64,000 nt of DNA from contig VDMD01000070.1 in assembly GCA_007026445.1 (NCBI GenBank), forward strand, positions 62,001 through 126,000, written 5' to 3'. The DNA comes from Schizophyllum amplum (taxonomy: Eukaryota > Basidiomycota > Agaricomycetes > Agaricales > Schizophyllaceae). Both the position numbers and the translations under genes were made by a program. Every line of letters starts with the position of its first letter. Within the stretch, counting starts at the first letter, position 1. The notes beneath the pieces were generated by a model. The model was not told the DNA's origin, searched no databases, and worked only from the letters and a program-made list of their open reading frames with translations. This document shows, piece by piece, positions 9,425 to 20,596 of the stretch.

Positions 9425-12400
9425 GTGTTTCACTGGTTGGATCCATTGGATATGGGAATCCCATACATCGTTGGGTGGTTGTGGACACCGAACGCCACCT
9501 CCGTCCCATTCTTCCCCGGCGTCACCACTCGCCCGACAGCGGCGATCGAGGGAGACCCTACCAGCTACGCCAAGTCCGAGGCGCAGAGGCGGTACGACGG
9601 ACACTTGGGCCCTGGGGACGAGTACGAGCACGCACAGTACGCCGATGAAGCCCGCCCCTGGCTCCCCCTGATGCGACGGTCGGACACTAATCTGAGCCAA
9701 ACGACCGGCCGATTCGCAGAGCTGACGGAATTCGTGGCGGAGGACCAACAGCAAAGGGACCAACCGCGATGCCTGCCTGAAGTATTGCGGCAACGGCTTG
9801 TCCAGGAGCGAGCGGATCTCGAGTCGCGGGCCGCCTCCAGCGCGGCCGACGTCGACGGAGTTCCCCTGAGTCCCCTCGCTCGCGCGATGCCCATGCCAAT
9901 CCGACAGTTCGAGCAGGATTGGCATACGCTGCTCGAGGACGAGATGGCGTGGGAAAGGATGGCGGACCTGTTCACGCGAGTCCAACGCATCCTGCGGGAG
10001 ACGGAAGCGTGGTGTGTCTGGGCAGAGCTCCTCGCCAACGAGGGCGACCCTCCCACCGGCGACGACATGGCCGAGCTGCGGAGGAGGCCAATGCTTGAGG
10101 CGCGCGAGACATACTTGGGTGTTTGGCTCAACTCCGCGACCGAGCGTTGGGGACTATGGTATTTGCTGGTCGCGCGGGTGCCTTGCTACATCGCGCACCT
10201 GCCACACGACGTCTTGGCCCTTCATCGAGCTAAGGCGTATGCAACAACGGAAGCGCCGTCCCTTCGTCCTCGTTCGATAGACACAGCCGCCCTCCGCCCC
10301 TTGCCTCCTCCCACCATCGCCAAACGCGTCCCGCAGCAACTTCCGAAGGCGGAGTCCCTAGAGATGCGTCTAGCGTTGCCAGCATTCCTTGGGCTTCTCG
10401 ATTACCAGTTGGACGTACCCGCTGCTCGAGTTGTAGACGGTCGGCCACGAGGGGTGGTCCTTCCGCCCCCAATCCAGACCGTCGGCGACGGACGGTTCAC
10501 CGTCTACGGCGAATCCACCCACGAAGGAAAGCCCTGCTGGGAGAGACACAGGAAACAGTCCGGGGCGCTGGAGGACGACGAGGACACGACCATCGCCTAC
10601 GACCGCGTGAATCGGCGCATCTACGTGATCTCCCGGGAGTTCGAGACCGACGGAGTGGAGCACGACAAGGAGAAATTCGGCCGTATGCTGGGCGCCTACC
10701 TGCACTTCGAAGGAACCGACCACACCAAGCTGCACAGCCTCTCGAGGTGGGTATACAAGCGCCGCGACCCGGTGAAGGGCGACGCAGGCAAGATCTTCAG
10801 CCCGTCGGCCATACCGCCCCCGGTGGCGCGCGCACCGCCGAAGAAGAGCGGCGACCCGTATATGATCGAGGAGGGCGACGACGCCTACATGACGTTCGGC
10901 ACGGTGCCCGTCAACCTTCAGGTGTATCCGGCAAGTGCTCAGCCGTCGACATCCACCACGGCACCCCCGAACCCCCCGCAGGGCTGCGCCGCGACCCCGT
11001 CCGCGGGAGGCGCGGCGACCGCGACACCCCCGCAGGCAGGCCCATCAACCCTCACGCCGACTGTTCCTCCATCGGGGCCCCGTGTCCAACGCCAGGAACC
11101 GACGCAGCGCGCCGACCACCCACGTCGTGCGACGCAGTCGTTGACGAGAGGGACAGCTTGGCCAGCGGCGCCAAGGGGACGGCCCCCGCAGATCGCACGC
11201 CCAATGCGAACGCCGATGCCCCAATGGCCGCGCGGGTCTTCGAGGCCATCCAGGTGGGCGCGCTCTCGGTCGCGTTCGCGATCGCGCGGGCGCTCCGTCA
11301 CCCCTCAGCGGTGGAGCCGCCCGTCCGCGTCGAGGTCGCGTTCTCCGTACGCCCGCGGCCGATCCTTGTCCCGACGACGACGGTCCTACTCCCGCTCACC
11401 ACGTCGTCGGCCCCGCACGCCTTCTGCGTCGCCGCGAGCTCCGCACCGACCCAGGTCCCCTTCGCCGTCACCTCGCCAGCGCCGGTTGAGCTCGCGAGCT
11501 CCGCGCCGACCCAGGTCCCCTTCGCCGTCGCCTCGCCGGCGCCGGTCGCGCTCGCCTCCGGCAAGACGTTCTCCTTCGCGACGGGGGCCGCATACCCCGC
11601 CCCTGCCCCCGCCAACTCCCCATCCCCATCTCGCAAATCCCCTTCCCTCTTCCGTACCTACAGTACCTACAGTATCTACCTTCAGTACCGTACCTACGCC
11701 TGCGCACGCTATGCCTTCCCCTGCCTCTCCGGCGCCTGCCCCTGCCTCTCCGGCGCCCCCTCCCCCGCCCCGCCAGCCCTACCCCGCTTGCGTCTCCGTC
11801 ACCACGGCAGCCGATCCCGCGCTCTGGAGCCTGGCGCGCATCAGCACAGCACTGCTCGACCGCGGCATTCGCCACGACGCGCTGTTCCGCGCCACGTCGA
11901 GCGACGTCTCTTACGTCGTTCGCCTGCCCCTGGGCCTTAACGTGGCCGAGTCCATGGCCCACTTGCGCGTCGCCGCCATACCCGGGCCGGTCCTGCGGGT
12001 GGCGCGCATGAACGATGCCGACGCCCTACGCTTTGAAGGCTGGGCGGCGCAGTTCTATTGCGTGGACGACCCCCCGACGCCACCGCCGCCTCGCGACGAC
12101 GACGACGACGACGCTATGGAGGTGGACATAGCCCCCTTGGTCAGTCCCACTCCCGCGCGCGCACATCCCGCGCCGCAGCCCAGTCCCTCATTCGCCGACC
12201 TCAGCGGTGCGACGGCGCCTCCGCCTTTGCTCGCGCAGCCGAACACGGTTCCCTCTTCGTCTTCGCCGACGGTGAGCATTCCCGCGCCGGCGCCGGCGGA
12301 CAGCTTCGTTGCGTCGCTCTCCCCCGAGGCACGCGCAGCGTTGCGCGCGGCGTTGGAGCTGACGCCCACGTCGTCCTCCGCCTCGTCCGCTGCCCCCGTT

Positions 12401-12892
12401 CTGGCCGCCCCGCTAGGCACGACCCCGCATCCTCCGCGTCGCCCGCTACAGGCTCGCTTGACGGATCACCCTCGTCCATTGGAGTCCCGCATCACCAACC
12501 CCACCCCGTTGCTGTCCCGCTTGAGCGGTCCCATCGCTCAGCCGGCGGCAAACAAGCGCATGACTCCTCTGGCCGGGCGCATCGCTAGCCCCAAGGCTAA
12601 GCGCGTGCGGGCCGCGTCCCCACCCCAACAGCCCGTCGCAGGTCCTTCTACAGCGCCGGGCGGCAGCTTCACTCCGGCGGTGCCCTTCCGGCATAAGCGA
12701 GGCCGGCGAGGCGGGAAGTCAGGCAAGCGGCGCAAGCGACGCCAGCTGATCTACGACCCTTACGCCACCTTCCCGGACGAGAGCGGGTGGATTGACGACG
12801 ACGGATCCGATAGCGAAGGGGGTGGCCGCTTCGACAAGGCGTACGACAACGACGACTACACCGGCGGCGGCGCAGGTGCCCTCGCTACCTGA
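9425..12892 (+). CDS. Large single-exon protein of unknown family, 1155 aa, with SR-rich region
   Basis: One uninterrupted frame of 1,155 codons, unusual here because the other genes are intron-split. Residues 1-480 look folded and Trp-rich (FHWLDPLDMGIPYIVGWLW at the start; WCVWAELLAN, ERWGLWYLLVARVPCYIAHL, FTVYGESTHEGKPCWERHRK further in). Residues ~500-600 are a Pro/Thr-rich linker and ~600-720 an RS-type region dense in SRSRSRSR and SPSPRRRR. Residues ~785-885 form a second possible domain (DPALWSLARISTALLDRGIRH to QFYCVDD), followed by an acidic D-run, a disordered stretch, and a strongly basic C-terminus (RHKRGRRGGKSGKRRKRR). The SR and basic regions suggest nuclear or RNA association; that is inference. 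I do not recognise the fold. Its place between transposon debris and a truncated host gene suggests it may belong to a mobile element. Confidence 0.65.
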   Translation: MFHWLDPLDMGIPYIVGWLWTPNATSVPFFPGVTTRPTAAIEGDPTSYAKSEAQRRYDGHLGPGDEYEHAQYADEARPWLPLMRRSDTNLSQTTGRFAELTEFVAEDQQQRDQPRCLPEVLRQRLVQERADLESRAASSAADVDGVPLSPLARAMPMPIRQFEQDWHTLLEDEMAWERMADLFTRVQRILRETEAWCVWAELLANEGDPPTGDDMAELRRRPMLEARETYLGVWLNSATERWGLWYLLVARVPCYIAHLPHDVLALHRAKAYATTEAPSLRPRSIDTAALRPLPPPTIAKRVPQQLPKAESLEMRLALPAFLGLLDYQLDVPAARVVDGRPRGVVLPPPIQTVGDGRFTVYGESTHEGKPCWERHRKQSGALEDDEDTTIAYDRVNRRIYVISREFETDGVEHDKEKFGRMLGAYLHFEGTDHTKLHSLSRWVYKRRDPVKGDAGKIFSPSAIPPPVARAPPKKSGDPYMIEEGDDAYMTFGTVPVNLQVYPASAQPSTSTTAPPNPPQGCAATPSAGGAATATPPQAGPSTLTPTVPPSGPRVQRQEPTQRADHPRRATQSLTRGTAWPAAPRGRPPQIARPMRTPMPQWPRGSSRPSRWARSRSRSRSRGRSVTPQRWSRPSASRSRSPYARGRSLSRRRRSYSRSPRRRPRTPSASPRAPHRPRSPSPSPRQRRLSSRAPRRPRSPSPSPRRRRSRSPPARRSPSRRGPHTPPLPPPTPHPHLANPLPSSVPTVPTVSTFSTVPTPAHAMPSPASPAPAPASPAPPPPPRQPYPACVSVTTAADPALWSLARISTALLDRGIRHDALFRATSSDVSYVVRLPLGLNVAESMAHLRVAAIPGPVLRVARMNDADALRFEGWAAQFYCVDDPPTPPPPRDDDDDDAMEVDIAPLVSPTPARAHPAPQPSPSFADLSGATAPPPLLAQPNTVPSSSSPTVSIPAPAPADSFVASLSPEARAALRAALELTPTSSSASSAAPVLAAPLGTTPHPPRRPLQARLTDHPRPLESRITNPTPLLSRLSGPIAQPAANKRMTPLAGRIASPKAKRVRAASPPQQPVAGPSTAPGGSFTPAVPFRHKRGRRGGKSGKRRKRRQLIYDPYATFPDESGWIDDDGSDSEGGGRFDKAYDNDDYTGGGAGALAT

Positions 12893-13500
12893 GGCTAGGT
12901 CCCGACTCGCATGTGGGGGGCGTTGTGGTATGGCACGGTATTGGACATTACTTACATCTTGAACATGCGGGCCGGAACCCGTAGTAGCACGCACGATTAT
13001 AGCAGACTTCCTATTATGTAACGACTTACTTCTTGATCTCTACTTTTATCTTGCTTTCTCGCCGTCCCCGTCTCGTCGTCGCCTCAGCCGCGGGCCTCCC
13101 GCTGGCTGAGGCTCACTGTCAGCCTAGCCCTCGCCGCGGTCCGCCGCAGGCGAGGGCTCACCTCAGTCTTCGCCCGCTTTCGCGCCTTCCGCGCGCCAGC
13201 GGGCTCTCGCCGGAACGCGCTCCGACCCGTACCGCCGCGATGCGGATACCGGGCCGGACGCGTTGTTCCTTGCGTCCCCCCACGACCTCGCGGCTCGCCA
13301 CCGCAGGTCGAGTTCCATTAGGCGGTAGTAGACCGACGCCTTCGGCGTCGTGGCTCCCGCCCCCTCAGGCCTCCCGCTTCGTAGACTGGCGCACCCCCTC
13401 ACGGGTCGCGACAGGCTCAGCGGGAGGCCCCGTCTCGACTAACTACGTTAAGTCCCGGACGCGACAATCACGCCCGCATCACATACGGTCCGCACATTAG
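12893..13500. repeat. Hairpin-rich non-coding segment
   Basis: Downstream of the 1155-codon gene lies a run of strong dyads: 13082-13111 (CCTCAGCC and GCGGG arms), 13126-13158 (AGCCCTCGCC arms), 13335-13349 (GACGCC-TTC-GGCGTC) and 13368-13377 paired with 13420-13429 (GGCCTCCCGC / GCGGGAGGCC). The core GGCCTCCCGC also occurs in the first hairpin. No gene is visible. The array ends just before the truncated MYND reading frame begins, so it may be the 3' terminal region of an inserted element. Confidence 0.6.
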
Positions 13501-13505
13501 CGAAG

Positions 13506-14471
13506 ACGCTGGGCAACGACGCGGACAGTAATTGCTGGACGGTGACGACGATGGGGCTCTGCTACTTCGAAACCCTGTGGCGCATGTCCAACAACCATAG
13601 GATCGTCGAGTGGTCTATCAACGACGGCATCTTCGACGTCTTCCTGCGGACCCTGATGTCCAGACACTCTGGGGCGGCAGACCCGCTGGGCGAGGTCGCG
13701 CACACGTTCCACGATAATCTCGTGTATTGGCGCGTGCTGTACGCATTCCACAAGAAGCACCACCACGAGATACCGATGTTACGCCCACTCGCCAAACAAT
13801 TTCCTGTGCTGAACAACTTGGTCATCGCATACGAGGAGCGTTCCATTGTTCTTCAAGCCGCCCGCAATGAATGGACAGAAATGAGGCAGCGCTGCTCGTA
13901 CCATCAGGCGAGTCGACGTCGCGCTCGGACAGCCGCAATGATTAATTGCTCTTGTAGTGCCAGCATCATACGGAGGGCACCCTCCTGCGACAGTGCAGCT
14001 GTCGAGGTGCCTGGTATTGCTCCCTCAATTGTCAGAGAAAACACTGGGGCGAGTGGCATCATAAAAGATGCGCAGCTATGGACGCCAATAACCACGGTGC
14101 GTATATCATTGCGACATCACTGCAAAACACAATTTTTTGACTTTCGACCATCTACAGGAAAGACCACCCCGCGCGATCTGCACTTCATTGCCTTGTTGTG
14201 CGTAACACACCTGCGAAAGAATAAAGATTCGATCCTCGCGGACATTCTCGCTCTAGATCCGAGTCATCGTCACCTGCTCTCTATCGGTGTCAACCTACAG
14301 TCCCCGACGATAATGCATATGGTTGGTATTTTCCAAGACAGGGTTCCGGAGGAAACATGGTTAGGAATGATTTATGCTAGTTGGCGCGAGGGGGGTGAGG
14401 AAAGGACTGCACCCATGCAACGAGCCATCAATCTGGACGATTGGGAGGAGAAGGTGGAGCTGCCGTTGTAG
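13506..14471 (+). pseudogene. MYND zinc-finger protein, N-terminally truncated
   Basis: The 3' half of a gene closely resembling the full-length MYND protein at 51845-53707. Reading starts around 13506 (first Met at 13542) with GLCYFETLWRMSNNHRIVEW and FHDNLVYWRVLYAFHKK, which match FYLERLLRLTRDHRALEW and MRQGFVYWRVLRAFHRK of the paralogue. Then come a MYND finger (CSYH, QCSCRGAWYCSLNCQRKHW, KRC) and a C-terminal domain starting PRDLHF. Exons are ~13506-13912, 13958-14096 and 14158-14471. The first intron (13913-13957) appears to begin GC (GCGAGT), a GC-AG intron. About 350 N-terminal residues present in the paralogue are missing, and the second MYND cysteine is His here, so I call it a probable pseudogene. 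Confidence 0.7.
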
Positions 14472-17058
14472 AACATTATTATGCATCGACGCCAAGTCGA
14501 CGCTGCCCCAGTACATTCTCGACTTCCGAAGTCGGACTTCGATTCCGAAGGCGTAGCCTGTCAGTGTAGGTCCAATCAACCTATGTCACGTGTGGGTGCG
14601 TGTCCGGCCGATGCCGACGTCAACTGTACAGGCTGAGGTAACTACTAACAGATGCCAATGGTTGCGATCTTTTCTTTCGACTTTCACCATGACAGCAAGA
14701 TTCTTATAGGACCCAGAGCGCAGCGCGAGCTGCACTCCTACTCCTCTCCTATGATCGCGAAGGCGAGTGGCATAGGTCGTGTTCGCCCGCGAAGCGTCGA
14801 TAGACTTCGGTCATCAACGACTCGAGAGCGATGGCCCCGATGCCACGGACCGCATTCGAGCACGATATACACCCAATACAAACCGGGAAAGGCGCTACCT
14901 CGCAACCGTTGTCTGGGCTCGATGCACTGGCTTTATGGTGGCCTTCTCTTCTTTCGATGGGGGCTCGAGCCTCTGGACGATAGGACGGGTGCCAACCTGA
15001 ATGATGAATGAGATCGTTCATCATCGAGCGACCAGTTTGCAACAACTAGTCATCGATCTACAGGATAGAACGACGTACACGACGATACAGTCCATGATTC
15101 GACGACAGCGTAACACGCTGTCGTTGAAGGCATGCGTACGCGTGATCAGCCGCCGCCGCCTGCTGGCGACGACTGTATGCTGGCGATATACATATGCTCC
15201 GAGGTGTGGTCGAGACAGTGAGCCGAAAGACAAACTTGTCTGACCACTGCCGGAGCATCTCGTCGGTCAAGACGAGGCGCTGAGCTCAGTACCCGACCGA
15301 CCGCATGCGACGCCCTCGAGAGTCACGGAACGACCATGTACAGCACAGTTGAACATGGGAGAGGCCGCACCGTCCTCGGAGGAAGTCGCGGGACTTGCGT
15401 CTCTGAACTCTGATCGTGGAGATCGCGAAGATACACTTGCGTGGTCTGAGCGGGCCGCTTCAAGTTCTCGGTGCTGCCGTTCTGTGGCTAACGCTGCGAG
15501 CGGAGGCATGAGCGCATTCGATATACCGCACGATTGAACAATCGTGCGCGACGTCCAAACATCGTGGAAACCTACCTACCTCGAATCGACTTTCACTGTC
15601 CTCGGTGGCAACGCCGGCGAGAGTGGGAGAGAGACTCGAGGTTCGTGAGATCCGCTTCGCCTGGTGGAGGGAATGACCGTGGGCAGCGTATGTGCACTCA
15701 TCTGGATCAGGAGTGGGTGTCATGCGTACGACTAGTGCTGCACTACGCGCCCTTGTGTCCCTCGGACGCACCAGACGAGGTCCCATGCGTTGTTGGCATA
15801 CCCTACCACTCAGTGTAACGGCCACAACATCGCTTATTCCGTCTGCTGCGCGTTGAACGCAAGTGCGTTCTGCGTGCGGTCGAACGAGGAAAGACGGCTG
15901 ACCGACCTGGCAAGGCTCGGTTATCGTGGGCGTGCGAAGCCGTTGTTCACGACGTGCTGTCAAGCGCCCTCCGCACTGCGGGGCCGAGCCGCTCGACTGG
16001 AAGGAGCAAGCAAAGGAATGGGTGGGGCCCAGAGGAGGGAATACATGGCGATGAGGGGAAACCCAGCGCGATCTGACCCTTGCATGGTACCCACACAACC
16101 CGAGCTTGGGGCCGCATGAGACTCCGGTGAAAACGGGCTGTCTATCTACGACATGAACGCACTGCAACACGAACATACCGCAACATGGAGATACCCTTAC
16201 CGGGACTCCAGAGCCCCAGGTGTCGACTCCATCGACGAAGAGCCCACCGACGTTGCCTTCCGGTGATATAGGTGGACTCCGCCCGTGTCTGCCTGGCAGG
16301 CATTGGGCTGTGGCCAGCCCTTGGAGTGTCCATGCCACGACGTGCAAGCGCGTTGGCCCGGGCAGGCTGTTGTCGGGGTCGGTCCTCGCACCGTCGCCGT
16401 GTCCGCACAATATTTTGCTCTTCCTCTCCTTTTGGAGATACGCGTATCGTTGGTCGTGGGAGTGCTCAGCAGATGCAGAAATAGGTGGAGGTGGGTTATG
16501 GCGGACTTCAACGGCAACAAGGCTTACCCTCTCATAAGTAGAAGTTCTTTCTCGATTGGCACGCCGCATCGGCCCAGGATGTGCATGTGAAGATGGACGG
16601 GACAATGCCTTCATTCAGGTGCGTAGCCGTCGTTTTCCCATCATCCTCACTGACGTGAACCACTTTAGGCCCTCGAGCGCGTTTTCAGACAACGTCAATG
16701 TCATCATAGTAGTCTAACTTGCATACTCTAGTTAGGTCAACCAGCGACTGCATTCCAATGTCAGGCTATTTTCGTCAATATCCAACACCTCCCAGCGGCA
16801 ACTGCAAGCACGAAAGCAAGATAAAAGTCAAACGAAAAAGAGTGCAATTCCACGACGAGTACCATAGACCGTGTCGTGGAATATGTGAGATAAAAGATGT
16901 AACCCCACCGATAACTTAGGCCGCATCACCGCGAGCGCCTCTACACTGCTCGTGGCGGTGAACCTGAGTTTCGCAGTCAGTCGCGCGTCGGAGCGAATTA
17001 AAGCCTCAGACACTCACTGACAACCACCATGGATGATGGCAGCACTGGCGCCTCCGAC
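14472..17058. other. 2.6-kb interval without a convincing gene
   Basis: No frame shows splice-compatible coding structure or a recognisable motif. A 384-codon minus-strand frame at 15460-16614 is rich in Arg/Pro/Ser/Cys without domain character, and overlaps open frames on the other strand. A small hairpin CGACAGCGT-AAC-ACGCTGTCG lies near 15103-15123. The stretch looks like decayed intergenic DNA; a non-coding RNA cannot be excluded. Confidence 0.5.
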
Positions 17059-19072
17059 TCACAATCGCAGACCTTCAATCCCTTGCTTCAGCTGGCCGAT
17101 CGCTCCTCGGTGTTGGCTGACCGCGAGCACGATGAACAGGTGCCAGATGCAGTGGGAACCTCCGCCGATGCAATCCAATCGCTGGGACCACTTCGGCGAC
17201 AGCCACCTCTCGGGAAGGTGCGTCGCGTAAAAGACGAGGCCTGCGACGTAGGAAAGCAACGAGGGAACGATCGGACCTGTGGTGTGCGATCAGTTCAGCT
17301 CAAGCGGACATCTCAGGTGCGTTTGTTCATGGCCGCGCACGTTCGCTCGACCAAACGGTCACTAGGCCAAGCTCAAAAGAAAAGAAGTACTTACGAACGA
17401 AGGACATCATGGCACCGAATGAATAGAGTTGCGTCAGGACGGCCAGCGGCGCGAGTGACGAGAAGGCGAGCGTGAGGAAGAATAGGATGCGATAACCCTA
17501 TGGGAGAGTAGCGGTGAGTTCCGATGGGGCTAGAAACAAGGGAACACCACTCGTACCCTGTACTTGTACTCATTGAACCACTGCATGAAGGGGAATATGT
17601 TCCCGGCGAGTCCAGTAAGGAAACAGAGGGAGAGGAACGAGTTCCGGATACCAAAGTACTGCGGGTCTTGGAAGCCGTAGTAAACGACCGTACCGACACT
17701 GGCGCTGATCAGCCTGAAGAGAGGTGAGATCTCATGCATCCTTGTCAAAGCGCTTAGCGACGTACCACCCGATCCCAACGTAATCTATCCGCGCGCAGAA
17801 TTCCATGCTGGCAAAGTGCGCGCAGCCGGACATGGTGTGCCAGACGGCGCTGCTGAAGAGGCAGAGCAGGGCGAAGGACATGAAGATGCGCTCGGGGAGG
17901 TCAGGCAGGTTCCCGTGGAGGAAAGGAATCGAGTTGATGCCCCATAGGAGGGCGGGGATGAGGTGCGTGTGGATGTTAACTGTGTGAGGTGTTAGAAGTA
18001 ACAAGATGGACTCGGTCGTGACGCACGAGTTTCGTTGTGGAACGCAAACAGCGAGAGCACGATCAGATGCCATCTCTCGAGGGGTATGAAGCTGGGTCGG
18101 AAGTTAATCGCTGGAGACAAAGCCACCTGAGCGCAGTACGCACCGATAACCGTGGGTAACGAAGGGGTTGTTCCGCCACCCTTCGGGGAGCTCCGAGTAC
18201 TGAATGAGCCGCATGCCTTCGAGCGAGCGCTTGACGGCTTTGCGGACCTCCCGCGCCGCGCTCTCGACCATATCTTCCACCCGCTCCTCCTCCTCCTCAG
18301 CCATCCGGATGAGCGTGCAGACGACCTCGGATGAGCGCAGCGCATCGAGCAGGTCGTACAGCATGGCGCTCGGTGCCGGAATGCCCGCGCGCCGTTGCAT
18401 CTCGGACAGATGGGTCTGGAGGTCCTGGATGCGGTGCGGCAGCGTCGGCAGGAAGCTACTCGGCTGCGATATGTCGATGTCGCCCAGCGCCGCGCGCACG
18501 TCGTCCAGCTTTGAGCGCAACCGCTGCGAGAGGTCGTCCGAGTCGGGGAGGTGGTTCCGCACATCATCCAGAGATGGGAAGTCCGGTAGCCCGCCCAGCG
18601 TAGGCATCGTCATGTCCGGCAGCCGCGCCGCGAGGCTCTCGCTGAGATGAAACTCGGGCAGGGCGGCGGACACGTCCTGTCGGATGCTCTCGAGCTTGTC
18701 GAGCGCCGTGCTTGCCCACTCGCGCATCTCCTCGAGCGTGGCGCCGCCGAGGGACATGAGGTCCGGGCTCTCATAGTCTGCGAGGCGGGCCTCGAGATCG
18801 GCGAGGTATGAGAGGACGAGGAACCGGAGGGAGGCGAGGGACTGGGTGGGGGAGTTTGAAGACAGGTCGAGCGCCTCGAGCGAGTGCGGTAGCGGCTGGC
18901 GCAGCTGGGCGCGGGGCGACCGCCCGACAGCCGAGGTGGACATGCGCCGCATGCGTTTGCGCGGGCGGACCACGGTTGGGCGGTGGCGGAGGACGCCGTC
19001 GCTGGCGGTGCGGTGGGGTATGGGCTTAGTAGATGCAGTCAACATTGCAGAAGTAATCGTTGCGGTCGACAT
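17059..19072 (-). CDS. AdipoR/haemolysin III (PAQR) membrane protein, Izh3-like
   Basis: Six exons on the minus strand (18144-19072, 18027-18091, 17766-17979, 17557-17713, 17395-17497, 17059-17276) sum to 561 aa. The N-terminal ~310 residues are cytosolic in character: a Pro/Arg-rich start, then helical segments (LRSKLDDVRAALGDIDIS, MAEEEEERVEDMVESAA). The PAQR core follows: NNPFVTHGYR, LFAFHNET-NIHTHL, SSAVWHTMSGCAH, RIDYVGIGW, and GGGSHCIWHLF with the His pair of the zinc site. Members of this family have seven TM helices; the yeast Izh proteins act in zinc and sterol homeostasis, and fungal Izh3-type members have just such a long N-terminus. ATG 19072 is used because the upstream in-frame Met residues lack a good context. 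The substrate is not predictable. Confidence 0.85.
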
Positions 19073-19364
19073 GGAAGTAGGAAGAAAGGAATGTACGCCA
19101 CAGCGCCGAACGAACCTGGATGATGGTGCCGGTGATGATTTGGAGCATTTCAAACTAATTAGTAATTGCCCCGCGCTTTCACAAGCCCTATCAGGCCCTA
19201 TCAATCTGGACCCACAGCTCATTCCCACGTTTATCAACACTTCATTGCACCAGGCATACCAGTAACCAAGAGACTTTATACGACATAGGAATCAGAAAAC
19301 TACATTCACCCGCTCCAGCTGTAAAGCAGCCATCAGCGACCGCAGATCAGCCAGCGCAGCGTAC

Positions 19365-20596
19365 TCACACAGCAGGACCCGGAATGGTGTAATCCAGGCT
19401 CTCATCATATGCATCGAACACAATGCCCGGGGTATCGGCCGTGTATGCGCCTGGGAACGACACAAACTCTGTCGGGAAGGCCGTCCCAGAGCCCGTAACC
19501 TCGACCTGGATGCACGATGGGTACACCTGCGCGCCCGGGTACTCGTATGCGCTGTGAAGGGCGATTCTGGACAGGGCGGCAGTGAGTGTGGCAGTCGAGA
19601 AGGACGATAGGAGATAGCAACATTGAACGCACATCTCATGTCTAATGATATACTGCCCAGCCTGCAAGCTCGCAGGGATCGTGAACGTGTAGATGCTGTC
19701 GCTGGCGAGGAGCAGGTCCGTCGCAGCCCAGAGGCCGTCTGCGGTCTTGCCGACTTCGTCCACCTTAAACTGTGAGGGCATATAGATCAGCCACAACTCA
19801 CGCCCGTGGCAGATCCGATCGCGAGCAAGGACTTCGACACGAAGAACGCAACGCACCCAGACCGCATCCGTACCAGGCTCCCAAGATGTGATGTCGCTGG
19901 GCGCTTTCGCCTGTGAGCGCGAGTCAGCATCGGTCGTACAACCAGGTCGTGGACTGAGGAGCACACCATGTACGTGATCATCGGGCCCATGTGTGAGTCG
20001 GGCCACTAGCAAGCTCGCAGTGAGTAGAGAGCCCCAGATAGAAACGCTGAGGGAATACGTACAGTGGTCCAGTTCACTTGAAGCGAGTTAATCATCCGCA
20101 AAAAGCGCAGTAGCGGATCAAGGACTTACAGTGCAATTCCGACCCCGCCGCGACAGTCGCGTAAATCGGCGCAGGCGCAGAACCGGCCACGCCGCCCTCA
20201 CTGTAGCCGTTGCACTGAACGCTGAAGAAGCGGCATCAGGCGGACGACCTTGGGAGTGAAAAAAAATGGACTCACTCAATAAGAGATAGGTCCGTCACGG
20301 GGCCTGCAGGAGTAGAAGATATGAGCAGTGAAGCAACACAACTAGGGGATAAGTTGGAACGCACCATTGCCCGGAATCTCGCGAACGATACGCTCAGGCG
20401 TAGGGGTCGTGTAGGGGTCTGAGTACTAAAATGACGATCAACAACACGACAGAAAGAAAATGAGTACGAAGGATTCTTCGCTCACCGGTAGGTAGCCAGT
20501 ATAAGCCTTCCCCGCCGCGTCGACAATCTCCTGCACGTAGCCGTGCGCGGCGACAGACGAGGCGGCCGCAACGAGGACGAGGGCGTAGTTGAACAT
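19365..20596 (-). CDS. AA9 lytic polysaccharide monooxygenase (secreted)
   Basis: Nine exons on the minus strand (20486-20596, 20365-20425, 20276-20303, 20130-20221, 20063-20076, 19967-20005, 19857-19910, 19633-19769, 19365-19566) give 245 aa. A signal peptide (MFNYALVLVAAASSVAA) is followed directly by His, so the mature protein starts HGYVQEI; this N-terminal His is half of the copper brace. The second His is in WPDSHMGPMITYM. IIRHEIIALHSA, QVYPSC and FPGAYTADTPGI are further AA9 landmarks. AA9 enzymes cleave cellulose oxidatively using copper and a reductant, outside the cell, in wood decay. There is no CBM1 after the catalytic domain. Exon 5 is only 14 bp and exon 3 only 28 bp. Confidence 0.93.

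Noticed and set aside
10747..11940. 397-codon plus-strand frame
   Set aside because: It is an out-of-frame shadow of the 1155-codon gene in a GC-rich, low-complexity stretch.
15460..16614. 384-codon minus-strand frame
   Set aside because: Composition is scrambled Arg/Pro/Ser/Cys with no domain, splice pattern or conserved motif, and it overlaps open frames on the other strand.
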